From assembly GCA_015520485.1 (NCBI GenBank), contig WAPX01000049.1:1-35448 (forward strand): a stretch of 35,448 nucleotides of DNA, read 5' to 3'. The notes beneath the pieces are model-generated. The model did not search any database, was not told the DNA's origin, and saw only the letters and a list, made by a program, of their open reading frames with translations. This stretch comes from Archaeoglobaceae archaeon. Its GTDB lineage: Archaea > Halobacteriota > Archaeoglobi > Archaeoglobales > Archaeoglobaceae. Positions 7,080 to 15,188 of the stretch are shown piece after piece (within the stretch, counting starts at the first letter, position 1; each line of letters opens with the position of its first letter). A program made the position numbers and the translations under genes.

Positions 7080-9601
7080 TATCTAGCACCTCCTGCCTCG
7101 TATAAACCTTGAGATATGCTTTCAAGTGCATGCATGAGATTCTCTATTCCACCAAAGGAATCTATAATCTCTTTTAGTTTTCCTATCTTTTGAATATCCG
7201 GGGATTCCAGAGCTTCAGGAGAGACTTCATCAATGCCGCCAATCTTATATTTCTCTATTAGGTTAAGCAAAACTTCTTTTGCTGTTTTGTTGAAAGAGTT
7301 AATGAACTGCTGTTTTTCATTTAACAGAGCTTGAGCCCTATCATCCCTACTCAATACAGGGGCATCAAAAGCTACATGGGCTATAACATCAAAAGCATCC
7401 GCATCAGGTCTGTCCAGCAATTGAGCTATTAACTCTGGATTTATGCTCTTCGCTTTCAAATCTTCTAAAAATTTCTTCCTGCTCTCTCTATTTATCCAGA
7501 TTTTTCTCAGATCATCTAGTGTAAGTACTTTCTTTCTCACGTTTTCTTTAGCGTATTCAATGTATTTCGCCTTGTTGAGCCTTTTACCCTCCACTTCAAC
7601 ATATATCTCTTCTTCAATGTAAACGTTAACGCCTTTAACAACTATTTTTCCCTCTTTTGGTTTTTTCTTTTTCAATTCAATTACAACAGCAATTTTATCT
7701 TTAAACGGGATTGGATCTACACTCACTTCTCTTGTCTTATAATTTTTAGCTTCAACTTTTACTTTTACAGGAGAATGAGGGCAACCATCTATGATGAATT
7801 CCCCATTTCCATCCGTTCTCGCTGGTTTAATCATGTTAACTCCTAATTTTGCTGTTACCCTTGCATTAACGATAGGAGTTCCTTCTTCGCTGTCAACAAC
7901 TCTACCTTTTATAAAGTAATCGAAAGGACCTTCCGGGATGTCTGGTATATACCCTTCAGGTGGCATATCCCAAGGATCTAAGAGGCGAGTGGCATTCACG
8001 AAGTCTATAATTCTAAAATAGAATTTGTCTGCATCTTCACATATTCTACTTCCTCTCCCCAAGATTTGTTTAAATAAAACCTTGGAAGCTATAGGTTTCA
8101 TGAAAACTATGTTTTTTACAGGAGGAATATCAACACCTGTACTCAGTAAATCTACAGTTACAGCAATAATGGGTGTCTGATATTCAGAATCCGCCATCTT
8201 TTCGGCAAGTTCTATTGCGTTTGGTTCTTCATCAACAATTCTAACAACAAACTCATCTGCATTTACACCAGTTGAGGCTATTTCATAAGCCAACTCGTTC
8301 TGTAAGATCTTTACAACATCAAGAGCATGTTCTTTAGTTACACAGAAAACTATGGTTTTTTCCGTTGGACCATAAATTTTTAATATTTCAGCAAGTTTCT
8401 TTGTCATAACTTCTGTTCTGTCTGGTAAAGTTATTATTCTTTCAAATTCACCAACAGAATAGAATTCCTTAATTTCTGTTTCTTCAGGAGCCTCAATAAT
8501 GGCTCCTTCACTAGCCACATCAGTAAGGGAAATTCCACCCCTCTTGTCGATATTCATGTAAATCTTGTGGATTTTGTAAGGAGCGAGAAAGCCGTCTTCT
8601 ATACCCTGTCCCAAACTGTAAACATAAACAGGAGTGCCGAAATAGGCATAAGTATCTATGTTATCATCCCTTTTTGGTGTTGCGGTCATACCGAAATGAA
8701 CAGCATCTTTAAAATAATCAAGGATTTCTTTCCATCTCCCGTAACCTGATCTATGACACTCATCAATAATTATCATGTCAAAAAAATCTGGAGGATATTC
8801 CTGATAAAGTCTATTTCCGTTCTTCTCTGAGTAGAGAGTTTGATACGTAGCAAAATAGATATCTCTTATTTTGGGAGCCTTACCCTCTTTAATTATTTCT
8901 CTCGCACCACCAAACGGTTCAAAGAATTTATTACAGGCCTGATCCCTTAGCATTACTCTATCAGCGAGATAAAGAATTCTTCGAATTTTCTTTGTATGGT
9001 AAAATTTCCATGCCACTTGAAAAGCAACATAAGTCTTACCCGTTCCGGTAGCCATAGCAAGTAGAATACGCTTTTTTCCATTTAGAAAAGCCTCTATAAT
9101 ATTTTTCACTGCTGCAATCTGATAGTATCTTGGAATTTTGTTCTGGACTATTTTATAGGGATACAAGAGCGGGTTCTCTTCTTTGTTGAAAGGCAAGACT
9201 CTATTAAACTTCCATAATGAATATCTTTTCCACAATTCCTGTGGTGATGGAAAATTATCAAGAGTTCTTTGCTTCTTTGTTATGAAATCGTATTCTTCTA
9301 TTTTGTGTCCATTTGTTGAATAAGCAAAGGGGACATTAAGCATTTCAGCATATCTTTTTGCTTGTTGCATTCCTGCAGCATAATGTTTTGACTCTTCTTT
9401 TGCCTCTACAATGGCTATTGGAAAATATCTCTCTAAAAATAGAATGTAATCAGGTTTCAACCCCTCTTTTCTGTTTCCGTATTCATCTACTATTCTACCT
9501 TCTGTTATTTTCAATTCGCGTTGAATCAAATCTTCTGACCAACCAGATTCATGTAATTTCGGATCTATTAGCTTAGCTCTAGTTTCTGCTTCGTTTAGCA
9601 T
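7079..9601 (-). CDS. hsdR: Type I restriction endonuclease HsdR with an inserted beta-sandwich-like domain
   Basis: Motor and nuclease subunit of the type I complex, 840 aa, closest in layout to the EcoAI/EcoEI type. The N-terminal PD-(D/E)xK nuclease shows PDY (D51) and VEAK (E66, K68). The SF2 helicase has Walker A ATGTGKT (184-190), DECH (280-283), TATPK, STGVDIP and QILGRGSRI. The C-terminal region matches the EcoEI_R_C type. Between helicase and C-terminal domain, residues about 564-644 read like a carboxypeptidase-regulatory beta-sandwich (IKGRVVDSEEGTPIVNARV, TDGNGEF, VKVEAKNY), which is unusual here. I chose the ATG at 9601 because AGGTGA lies 5 nt upstream; a GTG at 9610 has no such site. 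First gene of the hsdR-hsdM-RexAB-like-hsdS operon. Confidence 0.94.
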   Translation of the reverse strand: MLNEAETRAKLIDPKLHESGWSEDLIQRELKITEGRIVDEYGNRKEGLKPDYILFLERYFPIAIVEAKEESKHYAAGMQQAKRYAEMLNVPFAYSTNGHKIEEYDFITKKQRTLDNFPSPQELWKRYSLWKFNRVLPFNKEENPLLYPYKIVQNKIPRYYQIAAVKNIIEAFLNGKKRILLAMATGTGKTYVAFQVAWKFYHTKKIRRILYLADRVMLRDQACNKFFEPFGGAREIIKEGKAPKIRDIYFATYQTLYSEKNGNRLYQEYPPDFFDMIIIDECHRSGYGRWKEILDYFKDAVHFGMTATPKRDDNIDTYAYFGTPVYVYSLGQGIEDGFLAPYKIHKIYMNIDKRGGISLTDVASEGAIIEAPEETEIKEFYSVGEFERIITLPDRTEVMTKKLAEILKIYGPTEKTIVFCVTKEHALDVVKILQNELAYEIASTGVNADEFVVRIVDEEPNAIELAEKMADSEYQTPIIAVTVDLLSTGVDIPPVKNIVFMKPIASKVLFKQILGRGSRICEDADKFYFRIIDFVNATRLLDPWDMPPEGYIPDIPEGPFDYFIKGRVVDSEEGTPIVNARVTAKLGVNMIKPARTDGNGEFIIDGCPHSPVKVKVEAKNYKTREVSVDPIPFKDKIAVVIELKKKKPKEGKIVVKGVNVYIEEEIYVEVEGKRLNKAKYIEYAKENVRKKVLTLDDLRKIWINRESRKKFLEDLKAKSINPELIAQLLDRPDADAFDVIAHVAFDAPVLSRDDRAQALLNEKQQFINSFNKTAKEVLLNLIEKYKIGGIDEVSPEALESPDIQKIGKLKEIIDSFGGIENLMHALESISQGLYEAGGAR

Positions 9602-9678
9602 GGATTTCACCTAATTTCATTAATTATTTCCGTGTCTCAATTTTTTACAGCCGCCGAGCCGAATTTCTGCTAACTCAG

Positions 9679-9762
9679 TATACGAACTTCGCATTTTGTC
9701 CCAATATGAAAGGATATACGAACTTCACATTATCTCCAAATTTAGAAATATATACGAACTTT
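9679..9762. repeat. Three TATACGAACTT repeats at 36-bp period
   Basis: Identical cores start at 9679, 9715 and 9751, exactly 36 bp apart. The first two extend to TATACGAACTTC followed by similar text (GCATTTTGTCCCAA versus ACATTATCTCCAAA). They fill the space between the integrase remnant and hsdR. Arm-type integrase binding sites, a dead attachment site or binding sites for a regulator of the hsd operon are all possible. Confidence 0.75.
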
Positions 9763-10719
9763 TCAACCATCCCCTTTATTATCTCCAATCAAATCTAATG
9801 GGCTTCTAATTCTCCTTAAATCTTCCATCGCAACATGAGTATAAATCTCTGTCGTTTTTGAGCTTTTATGCCCTAACAACTCCTGAATGTACCTCAGATC
9901 AATTCCACTTTCAAGCAGATGGGTGGCAAATGAATGCTTCAGAGAATGGACTGCAGCATCCTTTTCAATGCCAGCTTTATCCCTTGCTTTTTCAAAGATT
10001 GCCTGAACAGTTCTGGTTGAAGTATACTTATCCTTCCTCTGCCCCGGAAACAACCATTTTTTTCCTGCCCTTTCCACCTCTTATTCTGATTAACCGCCTT
10101 TCAACATCCTCAACTCTAAGCTTAACAACCTCTCCAACCTTCAATCCGGCAGAATACATGAACATCAGAATTAGCCTGTGCGTGAGATTTGTAACGGAAG
10201 ATAAAATCCTTGAAATCTCTTCTTGGCTTAAGACAACGGGCAGCTTTCTATCTTTTTCGGCCTCTTTATTTCATAAACAAATCTCCGCTTTAAAATCTCA
10301 CCATAGTAAAATTTCAACGCATTTATTGCTATGTTCAGAGTTGATGCCGAACAGTTCTTCCTTTCTGCCAGATAATACAGGTAATCTACCACGTCATCAT
10401 TTGACACCTGATAAGGTGTTTTATTCCAGAATTTCAAAAACTCTTCATTGTGGTGCAGATAAAGCTTTACTGTCCTCCTGCTGTACTTTCTTGCTATGAG
10501 TTCTTTTCCCAGCTCATAAAGCCACACCGATAGATCAACTTTAACTTTCTCACCGTCAAATGCTGACAAAAGATTCTTCAATTCCGAGTAAGGAACGCTC
10601 CAGTATTTTTCATTGGGATGCCATCTGTAGCCTTTAATACTCTTAATTTTGGCAATGTAATCAGGGTTGTACGGGAATTTGACTATGACAGCATCTTTGC
10701 CGCTTTCAATCTTTATCAT
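9763..10719 (-). pseudogene. Decayed tyrosine recombinase/integrase (XerC/D-like)
   Basis: Three reading-frame pieces of one integrase. The first (10228-10719) has an N-terminal module with GYRWHPNEKYWSVP, then a SAM-like core-binding domain (SVWLYELGKELIARKYSRRT). Its frame breaks at the T5 run 10253-10257; one extra base would continue it as KRPKKDRKLPVVLSQEEISR and on to the box I region MFMYSAGLKVGEVVKLRVEDV. A second break near 10055-10075 joins RGGKGRK directly to KKWLFPG. About 25 residues that normally separate these motifs are missing, so this is a deletion. The last piece has [26 protein letters not shown] and the Tyr. The usual HxLR arginine is Lys here. It lay directly behind the PRiA4_ORF3 gene, 9 bp apart, as one transcription unit. 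Confidence 0.9.
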
Positions 10720-10728
10720 TTTATCCCT

Positions 10729-11305
10729 TTAATCGTATTTACCACCCTCGTACCCGCAAACACCGCATCTTGGCGAGTTAACGACAGGCAAAAGCATCTC
10801 CTCACCACACTCATGCTCTTTTGCACATTCTTCGCAGAAATAGCAGTTTTCCCATTTCAACAAGGCATTGAGTGCAGACCCACTTCGCCTTCTTACCGCA
10901 ACTACACCTTATGTCAGGAGGCTCGTTCCTCGCGAGAATTCTGACCTTCTCCTTCATCATTCCCATCCTCTCTCCTATAACCTTAAGCCTTAGCTCTGTA
11001 AAAGAGCCGAAGTCGTAGATGTGGTAGAATTCCATTCCCGGATCCAGAACTTTGCTCAGTGGTACGTTCATGTCTTTCGCCGTCGGATCCAAATCGAAAT
11101 CGAAGTAATCGGAATGATAGCTAACACCATCGATCTCGAAAGCGCTAAGGTGTCCGCAGCACTCAAGCCATATATCTCTCAAAAATTGATCAAGATCTTT
11201 CAGCTTCGCATTAGCTTTAATTTCAATGTGAAGCCAGTATTGAGGCAGGTATAATCCATCGACCATGATGTGGTAAAGCTTTGTGTCTCCATCATCTTTC
11301 AGATG
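10729..11305 (-). pseudogene. PRiA4_ORF3-family protein, frameshifted and 5'-truncated
   Basis: The readable part contains KLYHIMVDGLYLPQYWLHIE, LDQFLRDIWLECCGHLSAF and FYHIYDFGSFTEL. These are hallmarks of the plasmid pRiA4b ORF-3 family, a family of unknown function often found on mobile elements. The C-terminal zinc-ribbon region begins CSCGKKAKWVCTQCLVE and then leaves frame at about 10852-10858. Removing one base in the AAA run restores WENCYFCEECAKEHECGEE, CGVCGYEGG and a stop at 10729, 9 bp before the integrase start. The 5' end runs without a break into a transposase fragment (GKGYNIKTH), so the native start has been lost or replaced. Confidence 0.82.
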
Positions 11306-11309
11306 CGTT

Positions 11310-11590
11310 TTGATGTTGTAACCTTTCCCCCTTAGTATTTTCTGCAATACAATTGCATTACACCTGTATTCCTCGTATGTATCTCTTATGGCGTTTATCT
11401 CCTCTTCCGTTAGTTTCTTAGGTCTTCTTGGCTTCCTTAACCTGGGAATCTCCCCGGTGTCTTTGTATTGCTTGTAAATCTGATTTACTCTTCTTGGCGT
11501 TACCCCTTCTATTTTTGTTATCTCCTTTGTTGGTGTTCCCTTTTCTTTCTATCTTGTTATCCATTTTATTGCTTTCTCGTCAAGTTTCAC
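11310..11590 (-). mobile_element. Transposase N-terminal fragment (helix-turn-helix part)
   Basis: Reading from a GTG at 11590 gives KLDEKAIKWITR, an in-frame TAG at 11549-11551, then PTKEITKIEGVTPRRVNQIY, PRLRKPRRPKKLTEEEI and YEEYRCNAIVLQKILRGKGY. This is the two-helix-turn-helix N-terminus typical of archaeal IS481/IS630-like transposases. The DDE catalytic part is absent; the sequence passes straight into the PRiA4_ORF3 gene. Either a recombination scar or an insertion remnant. Confidence 0.7.
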
Positions 11591-11639
11591 ACAGGTTTGT
11601 TGAACTGGGAAATAATTTCGGGAAAAGACAATAAACAAA

Positions 11640-12110
11640 TGACAAGGTAAATTTGTGAAGGTAACTCAGAGTCTTAAAGCAACCGAGAAAGAGGAAGAGA
11701 AGGCTTATTGCAATAGATGAAACAAAGATAAAAACTTGAGAAGAAACAGATCTTTGTATGGGCTGCTGTAGATTGATTCGAAGGAATGCTGTATGGCTTC
11801 TGAAGGAAGAGGAAGCTTTGAAGCCTATGTTTTGAGAGAAGTCAAATACTGCGAAAACAAGCCAGAAATCATCGTTGATAGAGGACACTGGTATTTATGG
11901 GTTCTGAAAAGATTGGGATTAAAATACAGGCACGTTAGGGGATATAAATGCAGTTGAGGGAACACTTCTTTAAGCTTAAAGAAAAAACGAAGAGATTTTG
12001 GAATCGATTCCCTTAAAAGTTCTTTTGAGTGCAGAGCTGGTTGGAAAGTTTTATGGCTTTCTATAACTACTGGGGGTTTTCTTGACACCCTCGGTGGAGT
12101 GTGAGTTGCA
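11640..12110 (+). mobile_element. Degenerate DDE transposase remnant (IS6-like)
   Basis: In shifting frames I read RLIAIDETKIK (near 11690), YCENKPEIIVDRGHWYLWVL and LKRLGLKYRHV (11840-11935), then NAVEGTLL, RFWNRFPLK and an aromatic tail. This is the order seen in archaeal IS6-like transposases, with the first D in IDET, the second in VVDR and the E in a RNxVE-type motif. At least four frame changes and stops make it non-functional. No terminal repeats could be matched. The gap from 12111 to 12253 holds only AT-rich promoter-like sequence. Confidence 0.75.
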
Positions 12111-12199
12111 TAAGTTGTATTCTGGTTATTTATTTTTCTTATTTTGGCACTACCAAACCATCTTAGAGAGTGTTGTTCTCCCGTTTTCCTACAGTACTT

Positions 12200-12217
12200 G
12201 AGTTTAAAAAATATACC
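12200..12217 (+). promoter_or_regulatory. Putative TATA element for the Fe-S/radical SAM pair
   Basis: An A/T stretch (TTTAAAAAATATACC) lies about 40 bp before the ATG at 12254, in the range for an archaeal TATA box with a short leader. Composition-based call. Confidence 0.4.
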
Positions 12218-12253
12218 AAAAATTAAAAATAAGTTTAATACCTCAATACTATT

Positions 12254-12790
12254 ATGAAGCTAAAAGAGGTTCTGCCCTGCATGGCAGATCCAAAAAAGAT
12301 AAGGGTGATCGGAAAGATAGATGTCGAGGATTTCACACAGGTTATGCCGTATCTTGCTAGGAGTATTCCGAATGCATCTTACAATGAAAAGAGTGGCTGG
12401 ATTACGTTTAAAAAAGGTGTGAGAATTATCACGATACACAGTGACAGCTTCGTTGCAATGACGCAAATAAAGGATGAGAAGGAAGCTATAGAAATCCTAA
12501 AAGAAATAGAGGAAAAAGCTAAGGAAGTTTGGAAGAATAGGGATAAAATAGACTTAAACAAGCCGGCTAAGGCGAGTGTGATAAACTCTCTTGACGTCTA
12601 TAATTATCTACCTAAGACAAATTGTAAGAAGTGCGGTGAGCTAACGTGTATGGCCTTCGCAGTTAAACTGCTGAATGGTGAGAAGGATATTAGGGAGTGC
12701 ACACAACTGTTTGATGAGGAAAAATACGCTAATGCGAGAGAAGCTTTAATAGGCATGCTCGTTGCAGCCGGTTACGATGTCGAGCTCTGA
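12254..12790 (+). CDS. Fe-S cluster domain protein
   Basis: A 178-aa protein of unknown specific role. The C-terminal part holds C-x2-C-x4-C-x16-C (C124, C127, C132, C149) inside NYLPKTNCKKCGELTCMAFA. This is the putative Fe-S domain (PF04060 type) found at the N-terminus of the corrinoid/Fe-S subunit of CO dehydrogenase/acetyl-CoA synthase and in stand-alone archaeal proteins. The N-terminal half is a small alpha/beta domain (RVIGKIDVEDFTQVMPYLAR). A radical SAM gene follows 70 bp later on the same strand, so electron delivery to that enzyme is possible, but this is inferred from position only. A 9-bp inverted repeat sits between the two genes. Confidence 0.8.
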   Translation: MKLKEVLPCMADPKKIRVIGKIDVEDFTQVMPYLARSIPNASYNEKSGWITFKKGVRIITIHSDSFVAMTQIKDEKEAIEILKEIEEKAKEVWKNRDKIDLNKPAKASVINSLDVYNYLPKTNCKKCGELTCMAFAVKLLNGEKDIRECTQLFDEEKYANAREALIGMLVAAGYDVEL

Positions 12791-12795
12791 TTTAA

Positions 12796-12818
12796 AAATT
12801 AAACGAAAAGTTTAATTT
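12796..12818 (+). promoter_or_regulatory. 9-bp inverted repeat between the Fe-S and radical SAM genes
   Basis: AAATTAAAC, a 5-nt loop (GAAAA), then GTTTAATTT: a perfect stem just after the stop at 12790 and about 40 bp before the next ATG. It could be a weak terminator, an RNA processing site or an operator; A/T-only pairing makes RNA function less likely at high temperature. Confidence 0.4.
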
Positions 12819-12860
12819 AACTTTCTGTACTAAAATACATTTTGGATATGGGGTGAGAAT

Positions 12861-14285
12861 ATGGAAATAATTTTAACTGCTCCGGCAACGGAAATGAGCG
12901 ATCATAACGGAAAAGAATTCTTAGGCTTTGCAACGTGCACTCCCCCATCTGTCGTCCCTGTTCCGTTTTTAAAACGCTTTTTCTACCCGAAAGTTAAAAT
13001 AAACAGAGATGGAAGTGTTAAGTACGCTCCCTACGGTCTTAGGAAGATTGAAGCGATTCTGAAAGATAGCTTCGAGGTAATAGCAGTTCACCCCGATGAT
13101 ATAGAGGATTTCATCTCCGATGCAAAAGTTGTCGGCATATCAGCTATGGATCCTTTGGGCTACGGTCCTGTAAGCACGACATTTACAACGTTTCTCGGCG
13201 GAGAAGCTATGACAAGGATCGAATTTCTCAAACTATTAGACGTCGTAAGGGAATACGATTGTAAAATCGTTGTCGGAGGGGCTGGAGCTTGGCAACTGTT
13301 ACGCGAAAACTTAGACGTTGATTGCATCGTCATAGGAGAGGCTGAGAAAGTTGTAAAAAACATCTTTGAAAAACTAATCAGAAACGAAGATGTTCCGAAA
13401 GTGGTGTATGCTGAGAAACCGGATATTAAGGATATAAGGGCAATTACCGGAGCATCGATAAACGGGCTTGTCGAGGTTTCGAGAGGTTGTTCGAGACACT
13501 GTAGATTCTGCACAACTGCTGGAAGAAAAATAGATTTCCCAATAGAAAGAATTCTGGAGGAGGTTAAGTTAAACATAAAAGAGGGGACAAATGGTGTTTT
13601 GCTTCACGCTGAGGACGTTCTGGTGTATGGATCAAGGCTTATTCCGTCTGAAAATGTCATAAAGCTATTCAGAGAAGTTTCAAAAGTTACAAAGAACGTT
13701 GGTGTAAGCCACGTTGCACTTGCGAGCGTCGCAGCAAAACCGGATTATGTCACTAAGATCATGGAAATCCTCGAATTAGACTTTCTCGGAGTTCAGACCG
13801 GTGTTGAAACGGGCAGCTCTGAATTGCTTAGGAAATACATGCCTTCAAAAGCATACCCATTCAAAATAGATGAGTGGGCAGATGTTGTCGAATACGCGTT
13901 CGGTGTGATGAAAGATAACAGTTGGGTTCCAGCGGCAACGCTAATGATAGGTCTTCCAGATGAGAGAGACGAAGATTTAATAGCAACAATTGAGCTGATC
14001 GAAAGACTAAAAGATTATCCTTCCCTATTAGCGCCTTTAATCTTCGTTCCCATGCTACAATCTGCAATGAAAGATTACGCAAGGAGGAACCTTGAACAAC
14101 TGCACTTCGAGATAATCGAGAGATGCATAAAACATAATTTGAAACACGTGGAATGGATCATGAGCAAGTACATGAGGGGATTGAAAGGTTTCGTCGTTAA
14201 GAGTTCCTATTACGGGCTTAAAAGATGGATAGAGAAGAGGTTAAGAGAGATAGATTGGAAGGAAGTAAAAAAGCTTAGTGGGTGA
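12861..14285 (+). CDS. Radical SAM enzyme with N-terminal B12-binding-like domain
   Basis: A 474-aa enzyme. The radical SAM motif is SRGCSRHCRFC, with cysteines 210, 214 and 217 for the 4Fe-4S cluster that cleaves SAM. Residues about 60-170 look like the Rossmann fold of a cobalamin-binding domain (VVGISAMDPLGYGP, KIVVGGAGAWQL, DCIVIGEAE). However, the usual DxHxxG motif is missing, so cobalamin, if bound, is base-off without the lower His. The N-terminus ILTAPATEMSD and KYAPYGLRKIEAIL look family-specific. The ATG at 12861 is preceded by GGGGTGA. The substrate is unknown. Archaeal members of this broad class act on lipids, tRNA or proteins; a lipid role is only a guess. Confidence 0.85.
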   Translation: MEIILTAPATEMSDHNGKEFLGFATCTPPSVVPVPFLKRFFYPKVKINRDGSVKYAPYGLRKIEAILKDSFEVIAVHPDDIEDFISDAKVVGISAMDPLGYGPVSTTFTTFLGGEAMTRIEFLKLLDVVREYDCKIVVGGAGAWQLLRENLDVDCIVIGEAEKVVKNIFEKLIRNEDVPKVVYAEKPDIKDIRAITGASINGLVEVSRGCSRHCRFCTTAGRKIDFPIERILEEVKLNIKEGTNGVLLHAEDVLVYGSRLIPSENVIKLFREVSKVTKNVGVSHVALASVAAKPDYVTKIMEILELDFLGVQTGVETGSSELLRKYMPSKAYPFKIDEWADVVEYAFGVMKDNSWVPAATLMIGLPDERDEDLIATIELIERLKDYPSLLAPLIFVPMLQSAMKDYARRNLEQLHFEIIERCIKHNLKHVEWIMSKYMRGLKGFVVKSSYYGLKRWIEKRLREIDWKEVKKLSG

Positions 14286-14368
14286 GAGCACAATCTTCTG
14301 TTAAGTTTGCAAAAAAAACTGGTATGGAGTACCTATAATACACTCTGCTATATGTGCACAGTAGAAAG

Positions 14369-14437
14369 GTTATATAAAGAAAGACTTCGGATTTTTCCCT
14401 TAAAGCTCAATCCGATTACGCTATCTGAGACCGAAGT
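14369..14437 (+). other. Possible short transcript: TATA-like box followed by an ACTTCGG/CCGAAGT inverted repeat
   Basis: A good archaeal TATA-like string (GGTTATATAAAG) near 14369-14379 is followed by ACTTCGG (from about 14383) and its complement CCGAAGT (about 14431). No reading frame of note follows. It may be a small RNA gene, a fossil of an IS end, or chance. Confidence 0.25.
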
Positions 14438-14516
14438 TTTCTGTTAATATATTTTTGTTAAGAGAAATAAGCAAGGAGAACATAGAATTTGCGAGGTCAC
14501 CAAGCTTAAGGAAAGA

Positions 14517-15140
14517 TTAGAGCAAAGGCTTTAATATCACCGCATTCTTCACATCTTTTTTAAACTCCTCTGGATTTGCTTCTGTGCTCGGTATTTCTCC
14601 GTAATGCATTGGAATGAAAAACTTTGCATTTATATCCTTTGCAGCCTCTGCAGCCTCTTTAACATCCATCGTATATGTTCCGCCTATCGGAAGCAGAGCT
14701 ATATCCACATTAATCCCCTTCATCTCAGGAATTCTGTCGGTATCTCCAGCATGATATATCTTAATCCCATTTACATCAATTATATATCCGACGCATCCGG
14801 ATTTGTGGAAGGGTTTATCGATGTTGTATGCTGGAACGGCTTGGATTTCAACACCCTTTATCGCTACCTTGCTGTTCACATCCATTTCGCACGTCTGATA
14901 ACCCTCGATTATGCAACCTTTCGGATGGACTATCGTCGTATCCGGCTTCGAAAGATTTTTGATCGATTTGAAATCCATGTGATCGAAATGCTCGTGGGTT
15001 ATCAGAATTATATCTGCTTTCTCAAGCTCCTTGTTAATATCGTAAGGATCGATGTATATTACGACGGAGTTTCTTATCTGAAATCCTGCATGCTTCAGCC
15101 AGGTAATTTCAACACCCTTGTATTCGAACGTACTCTCCAT
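14517..15140 (-). CDS. Metallo-beta-lactamase-fold hydrolase, UPF0173/UlaG-like
   Basis: A 207-aa cytoplasmic metal-dependent hydrolase. The metal-binding motif is THEHFDH, followed by HPKG, the HAGDTD loop and a C-terminal PMHYGE, the full set for this family (UPF0173, related to L-ascorbate-6-phosphate lactonase UlaG). The physiological substrate is unknown. I placed the start at the ATG at 15140 (MESTFEYKGVEITWLKHAGF). The open frame runs further back to 15221, but those 27 codons (ARGITNFWTLPGL) are the C-terminal end of the neighbouring decayed transposase plus its terminal repeat and are not part of this protein. A T/A-rich stretch (CTTTTTATTTTT on the minus strand) just upstream could serve as the promoter. 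Confidence 0.9.
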   Translation of the reverse strand: MESTFEYKGVEITWLKHAGFQIRNSVVIYIDPYDINKELEKADIILITHEHFDHMDFKSIKNLSKPDTTIVHPKGCIIEGYQTCEMDVNSKVAIKGVEIQAVPAYNIDKPFHKSGCVGYIIDVNGIKIYHAGDTDRIPEMKGINVDIALLPIGGTYTMDVKEAAEAAKDINAKFFIPMHYGEIPSTEANPEEFKKDVKNAVILKPLL

Positions 15141-15188
15141 GAAATTATTTGAGTTTTGAAAAATAAAAAGTTTTCTAAGACCTGGGAG

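Noticed and set aside
9679-9762. Short CRISPR array
   Set aside because: Only an 11-12-bp core is conserved, the rest of each 36-bp unit drifts, there are no proper spacers and no cas genes.
10618-10944. Plus-strand open frames over the integrase and PRiA4_ORF3 region
   Set aside because: Antisense shadows of recognisable minus-strand pseudogenes.
11580-12088. Minus-strand open frames of 87-102 codons
   Set aside because: They are antisense to the plus-strand transposase remnant and show no family features.
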